Source: Acidovorax sp. YS12
GTDB taxonomy: Bacteria; Pseudomonadota; Gammaproteobacteria; Burkholderiales; Burkholderiaceae_C
DNA: 64,000 nt
NCBI GenBank assembly: GCA_021496925.1
Contig: CP053915.1
Span: 3,499,501-3,563,500, forward strand
Reading direction: 5' to 3'
Part shown: positions 60,567 through 64,000 of the stretch, piece by piece
How positions within the stretch are numbered: the stretch's first letter is position 1
Layout of the letters: each line of letters starts with the position of its first letter
Program-made: the position numbers and the translations under genes
The notes under the pieces: generated by a model
Seen by the model: the letters and a program-made list of their open reading frames with translations, nothing else
Database searches by the model: none
Told to the model about the DNA's origin: nothing

Positions 60567-61829
60567 ATGGCCTCCGCCCCTTCTTCTCCCCGCAGCGTCA
60601 CGCCGTTGGCCATCGCGTTCGCCGGCATGGCGGCCCTGGCGTCGGCCATGGGCATCGGCCGCTTCGCCTTCACCCCGCTGCTGCCCATGATGCTGCACGA
60701 CGGCGTGGTGGACATTCCCCAGGGCAGTTGGCTGGCCACGGCCAATTACGCGGGCTACCTGGCCGGCGCGCTGCTGTACATGGCCTTGCCGTGGCTGCTG
60801 CGCCGCCTGGGCAGCGGGCGCGACATCACCACGCTGAACGCCTGGCTGGTGCGTGCCGGGCTGGTCGCCACAGCGCTGCTGACGGCGGGCCTGGCGCTGC
60901 CCTGGCCGGCGGGCTGGCCCGCGCTGCGGCTGCTGGCGGGCATCACCAGCGCGCTGGTGTTCCTGGGCACCGTCAACTGGTGCATGGCGCGCCTGGCGCA
61001 ACTGCGCGCGCCCGCGGTGGGGGGGCTGGTGTTCTGCGGGCCGGGGCTGGGCATTGCGCTTACTGGCCTGTCGGCCAGTGCCATGGTGGCGGCGCAGTGG
61101 AGCGCGGCGGCGGGGTGGGCCGTGTTCGCGCTGCTGGCGTGCGTGCTCGGCGCGGGCGTGTGGCGCACGTTCGCGCCGCAGCCGGGGCCGCACGGCGCGG
61201 GCCCGGCGATGGCCGCGCAGGCCGAGGCGCCGCCGCCCTGCAGCGCGCCGGAGCGCACGCTGCTGGCCGTGGCCTACGGCCTGGCGGGCCTGGGCTACAT
61301 CGTGACGGCCACCTTCCTGCCCGTGATCGCCCGCGTCGCGCTGCCCGCGGGCTCGGCCTGGCCGGACCTGTTCTGGCCGATTTTTGGCGCCGGGGTGGCG
61401 CTGGGGGCGCTGCTGTCCACGCGCATCTCGCCCACGCGCGACAGGCGCGTGCTGCTGGCCTGGGCCTACGTTTTGCAGGCCGTGGCGATTGCCCTGGGCC
61501 TGCTGTGGCCGGGGCGCGCGGGGTTCGCGCTGGGCAGCCTGCTGCTGGGCCTGCCGTTCACGGCCATCACCTTCTTCGCCCTGCAGGAAGCGCGCCACCA
61601 GTGGCCGCAGGCCGGCGCCGGGTTCACCGGGCTGCTCACGGCGCTCTACGGCATTGGCCAGATCGTGGGGCCGCCCCTGGTGGCGTGGCTGCTGGCGCGC
61701 GCGCCGTCGCAGGCGCAGGGTTTCGACTGGGCACTGGGGGTGGCGGCGGGGGCGTTGGTGCTGGGGGCGGGGATGTATGCCCTTATGGCCTGGTGCTGGG
61801 CTGCCGAAATGGCAACTGGAAAGAAATAG
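60567..61829 (+). CDS. YbfB/YjiJ-type MFS transporter
   Basis: 420 residues, 12 helices. Family markers are AIAFAGMAALASAMGIGRFA followed by FTPLLPMM, the second-helix WLATANYAGYLAGALL, and GFTGLLTALYGIGQIVGPPL near the end. Function of the family is largely unknown; efflux of small metabolites is likely. Divergent from the LysR regulator. A hairpin with A/T arms follows 58 bases downstream. Confidence 0.88.
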   Translation: MASAPSSPRSVTPLAIAFAGMAALASAMGIGRFAFTPLLPMMLHDGVVDIPQGSWLATANYAGYLAGALLYMALPWLLRRLGSGRDITTLNAWLVRAGLVATALLTAGLALPWPAGWPALRLLAGITSALVFLGTVNWCMARLAQLRAPAVGGLVFCGPGLGIALTGLSASAMVAAQWSAAAGWAVFALLACVLGAGVWRTFAPQPGPHGAGPAMAAQAEAPPPCSAPERTLLAVAYGLAGLGYIVTATFLPVIARVALPAGSAWPDLFWPIFGAGVALGALLSTRISPTRDRRVLLAWAYVLQAVAIALGLLWPGRAGFALGSLLLGLPFTAITFFALQEARHQWPQAGAGFTGLLTALYGIGQIVGPPLVAWLLARAPSQAQGFDWALGVAAGALVLGAGMYALMAWCWAAEMATGKK

Positions 61830-61886
61830 AAAAAAACAATCCAATATGTAACTATTTGGTTGAATAGGTAATTTGCCCGGGGAGAA

Positions 61887-61910
61887 TCTCAAAAGAAAAA
61901 TTTTTTGAGA
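61887..61910 (+). terminator. A/T-rich hairpin before the surface-protein gene
   Basis: TCTCAAAA and TTTTGAGA pair around an A/T-rich eight-base loop. The 3' arm overlaps GAGAGGG, the ribosome binding site of the gene at 61918. It could end the MFS transcript or mask the binding site; both readings are possible. Confidence 0.5.
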
Positions 61911-61917
61911 GGGCGCC

Positions 61918-64000
61918 ATGGCAATGGGTGTCGGGAGAATGTGCTGCGATAAGGACATTACTCCATTCCGAATGTTTGCTTTGCGGGGCTTCATGTCCCT
62001 TGTCTTGTCATCCTTGCTGATGCAAGCGAATTTCGCCATGGCAATGGATTTCACGGTTGAGCGGGCGAGTCTGTTTGCCAGTCATGGCTCCATGGTGTAT
62101 GAAGACAGAAGAGAGTCCATCACTTCGGCAACCTCTGCCGCATCCTCCATCGAAGTTGTTCATTTCGAGAAAACCATTGCGTCGGCTCGGCGTATCGAAT
62201 GGAAATGGCATTTGCGCAATGCCTCCAACGCCCCCGTCAGCGATTTGCGCTTGACGGCTTTCATTGATGTCGATCTGGCAGCCTCTACCAATACTTATTT
62301 CAATGAGGCGGGCCTCCAGGCGGGGTTGACGCCACCATCCGGCCATATTGCTGCAGATCGCTGGGAAATCGGCGAGCAAGGGTACTGGACGGGCTCGCTG
62401 TTGTCGCGGGCTGCTGTGGGCGATTTGCGCAACGCCACTACCGCTGCTGTGCCGGGGGACGATATCGCCGCAGCCTTGTCCGCTGTGCCGGGCGTGCTGG
62501 AGGCGGGCCAAGAGGTGACGGCATGGCTGATCCTGGATGAGGAACCGTCGATGGGCCTCCAGCAGAAGGACACTGCCAGCGGCAGTGCAAAAAGCCTTCA
62601 CTTCTATTTGCTCAAGGGCGCGGTACCGCCGAACACCTATGGCGTGGACTATGCCGTCGCACAAACCATTGCCAAGCCGGCAGTGGCTGTGGGAGATGCT
62701 GTCGAATACCAGATTGTCCTGACGAACCAGGGGGCGGTCGATGGTACGGGGGTCACCATGACCAGCACCGTGCCCGCTCAAATCACGGGCGTTGAATGGA
62801 CTTGCCGAGCCGAAGGCGCTGCCGCATGCCTGACTGCCTCGGGAGCCGGTAACAGCATCACCGTGCGTGGCGGCGTGCCCCATGTGCCGGGCAGCCGCTT
62901 GCTGATTGCGGTGCGTGGAATGGCCGCCGAGAAAGCTGCGGTCGATCACGTCGTCCGGGTAGCGCCGACCCATGCGGACACGAACGATACGAATCCGCAC
63001 AACGACACCAGCGTGGTCTCCTTGGTGATTGGCCAGGGCGTCGAGCCGCCTCCGCCCCCGCCTCCTCCGCCTCCTCCGCCTCCTCCGCCTCCGCTCCTTC
63101 AGGCAGATCTGGAGCTCCGCAAGACCGCTGCCACGCCCGCCGTGTCAGCAGGGGGCAAGGCCGTTTTCCACCTCGCTGTCTTCAACCATGGCCCGGACAG
63201 CGTCTCCCAGGCACGGCTGACGGACGCCGTTCCCGCGGGCCTCCAGAATGTGGCGTGGACCTGCGTGCCCGAAGGAGGCGGCCAATGCGCCGCTGGCTCC
63301 GGGGCAGGCTCCCTCATCGACCTGATGCTCGACTTGCCCGCTGGCGCATCGGCCCGCGTGGAAGTCACCGGCACGCTGGCACTGAACACGGCCAGTGTGT
63401 CCAATACCGCGACAGTTTCGTCCACGGTGAACGATCCCGACCCGTTGAACAACACATCGACGGCGCGCATCGACGCTACCGTGGCCGCCGCGGCGTATTC
63501 GATCCCTGCCACGGGCCGGGGCGCGGTGCTGCTGGCATCGGCCTGTGTAGTGCTGCTGGGGTGGGCAGGCCTGGCCGGTCGCAGCGGACGGACGCGGTTC
63601 TGGCGCGCATTGCCCGGCCTGATGCTGGCATGGCTGGCGCTGGCGCATGTGGATGCGCATGCGCTCTTCGTCAACGGTGACTTCGAGACGCAGAACCTTG
63701 ATGGCTGGGCCAAGCGCTCTGGCTATAACCCTGGGTTGAGCGGCAGCCCGCCGTTTCAGGTGTCCGACGTGCGCATCAATGCGGGCGGGATCGAGAAAGT
63801 CACCCTCGTGGGCAGCCAGCTTGATCCGCGTGCACCGCAACTCATCTTTGCGCGCCAAGGCAACTTTTCGGCCAAGGTCAATGACCACGACAACGGTGCG
63901 CACCTCAACGAAGTCAGCCAGAAGGCAGTCATTACCGAGGCCGACCGCGATCCAGGCGACGGCAAGCTGCATGTGCGCTTCAGCTATGCAGCCGTGCTGG
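61918..64000 (+). CDS. DUF11-type surface protein, C-terminus outside window
   Basis: Open from ATG 61918 (GAGAGGG upstream) to the window edge, 694 residues visible. Signal-peptide-like region ending NFAMA (about residue 40). An N-terminal beta domain (about 45-235), a DUF11-like repeat (PAVAVGDAVEYQIVLTNQGA, about 260-340), a run of prolines (about 379-392), a second DUF11-like repeat (AGGKAVFHLAVFNHGPDSVS), then a hydrophobic helix after SIPATGRG that resembles an IPTL-CTERM-like anchor, and a second hydrophobic segment ending HVDAHA. It continues in the same frame into FVNGDFETQNLDGWAKRSG, a secreted-domain start. G+C is lower than average. Likely an exported cell-surface protein; role unknown. 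Confidence 0.75.
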   Translation, partial: MAMGVGRMCCDKDITPFRMFALRGFMSLVLSSLLMQANFAMAMDFTVERASLFASHGSMVYEDRRESITSATSAASSIEVVHFEKTIASARRIEWKWHLRNASNAPVSDLRLTAFIDVDLAASTNTYFNEAGLQAGLTPPSGHIAADRWEIGEQGYWTGSLLSRAAVGDLRNATTAAVPGDDIAAALSAVPGVLEAGQEVTAWLILDEEPSMGLQQKDTASGSAKSLHFYLLKGAVPPNTYGVDYAVAQTIAKPAVAVGDAVEYQIVLTNQGAVDGTGVTMTSTVPAQITGVEWTCRAEGAAACLTASGAGNSITVRGGVPHVPGSRLLIAVRGMAAEKAAVDHVVRVAPTHADTNDTNPHNDTSVVSLVIGQGVEPPPPPPPPPPPPPPPPLLQADLELRKTAATPAVSAGGKAVFHLAVFNHGPDSVSQARLTDAVPAGLQNVAWTCVPEGGGQCAAGSGAGSLIDLMLDLPAGASARVEVTGTLALNTASVSNTATVSSTVNDPDPLNNTSTARIDATVAAAAYSIPATGRGAVLLASACVVLLGWAGLAGRSGRTRFWRALPGLMLAWLALAHVDAHALFVNGDFETQNLDGWAKRSGYNPGLSGSPPFQVSDVRINAGGIEKVTLVGSQLDPRAPQLIFARQGNFSAKVNDHDNGAHLNEVSQKAVITEADRDPGDGKLHVRFSYAAVL
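63046..63095 (+). repeat. CCT/CCG triplet repeat coding for polyproline
   Basis: Tandem units of CCTCCTCCG make a proline run between the two DUF11-like repeats of the surface protein. Units are multiples of three, so slippage would change length without breaking the frame. Confidence 0.8.

Noticed and set aside
62008..63000. 330-codon minus-strand frame inside the surface-protein region
   Set aside because: Plus strand is open without a stop from 61918 to the window end and shows signal peptide and DUF11-like repeats.

Overview
This GC-rich window looks like a chromosomal segment of a Comamonadaceae betaproteobacterium (Acidovorax/Alicycliphilus/Comamonas-like). I infer this from protein style, gene neighbourhoods and eight copies of a short dispersed imperfect palindrome with a core close to TAGCTGCTAGCGCTTG. 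No rRNA, tRNA, CRISPR array, prophage or insertion sequence was recognised. Most long opposite-strand reading frames are composition shadows and were left out.

Layout. 1-2.9 kb: a 7TM-DISM sensor (cut by the window edge) and comM. 3.2-9.6 kb: a small unknown protein, then an alkane-oxidation cluster read leftward (2Fe-2S ferredoxin reductase, AlkB, GMC alcohol dehydrogenase, wrecked aldehyde dehydrogenase) with a divergent AraC regulator. 9.7-12.5 kb: an NtrC/sigma-54 type promoter driving a TorF-like porin, glnK and amtB, ending in a terminator. 12.5-20.6 kb: GGDEF protein, glcE-DUF1275-glcF, and a degenerate-GGDEF/EAL protein coupled to a binding lipoprotein. 20.7-28 kb: proQ, a WYL-type regulator pair, glutathione peroxidase, EamA exporter, lplT, alr, cytochrome c peroxidase. 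28.1-32.9 kb: a Fur-box-controlled ferrous-iron uptake operon ftrABCD with a porin gene inserted. 33-36.9 kb: radA and a polar amino-acid ABC importer without an ATPase gene.

37-53 kb is the most remarkable region. It runs on one strand: TonB-dependent receptor, a protein resembling the desulfinase DszB with its catalytic Cys/His/Arg apparently kept, a YejBEFA-type ABC importer, two half-size ABC exporters forming an asymmetric heterodimer, then tonB-exbB-exbD-exbD and a MarR regulator. It reads as one self-contained system: outer-membrane uptake with its own energiser, inner-membrane import, a possible C-S bond-cleaving enzyme and an export pump. The substrate is unknown; an organosulfur compound is my inference.

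53-64 kb: ilvE with a zinc-finger protein, a small LPS/glycan cluster including an O-antigen-ligase-like protein, a nitronate monooxygenase-like gene with LysR regulator and MFS transporter, and a large DUF11-type surface protein running off the right edge.
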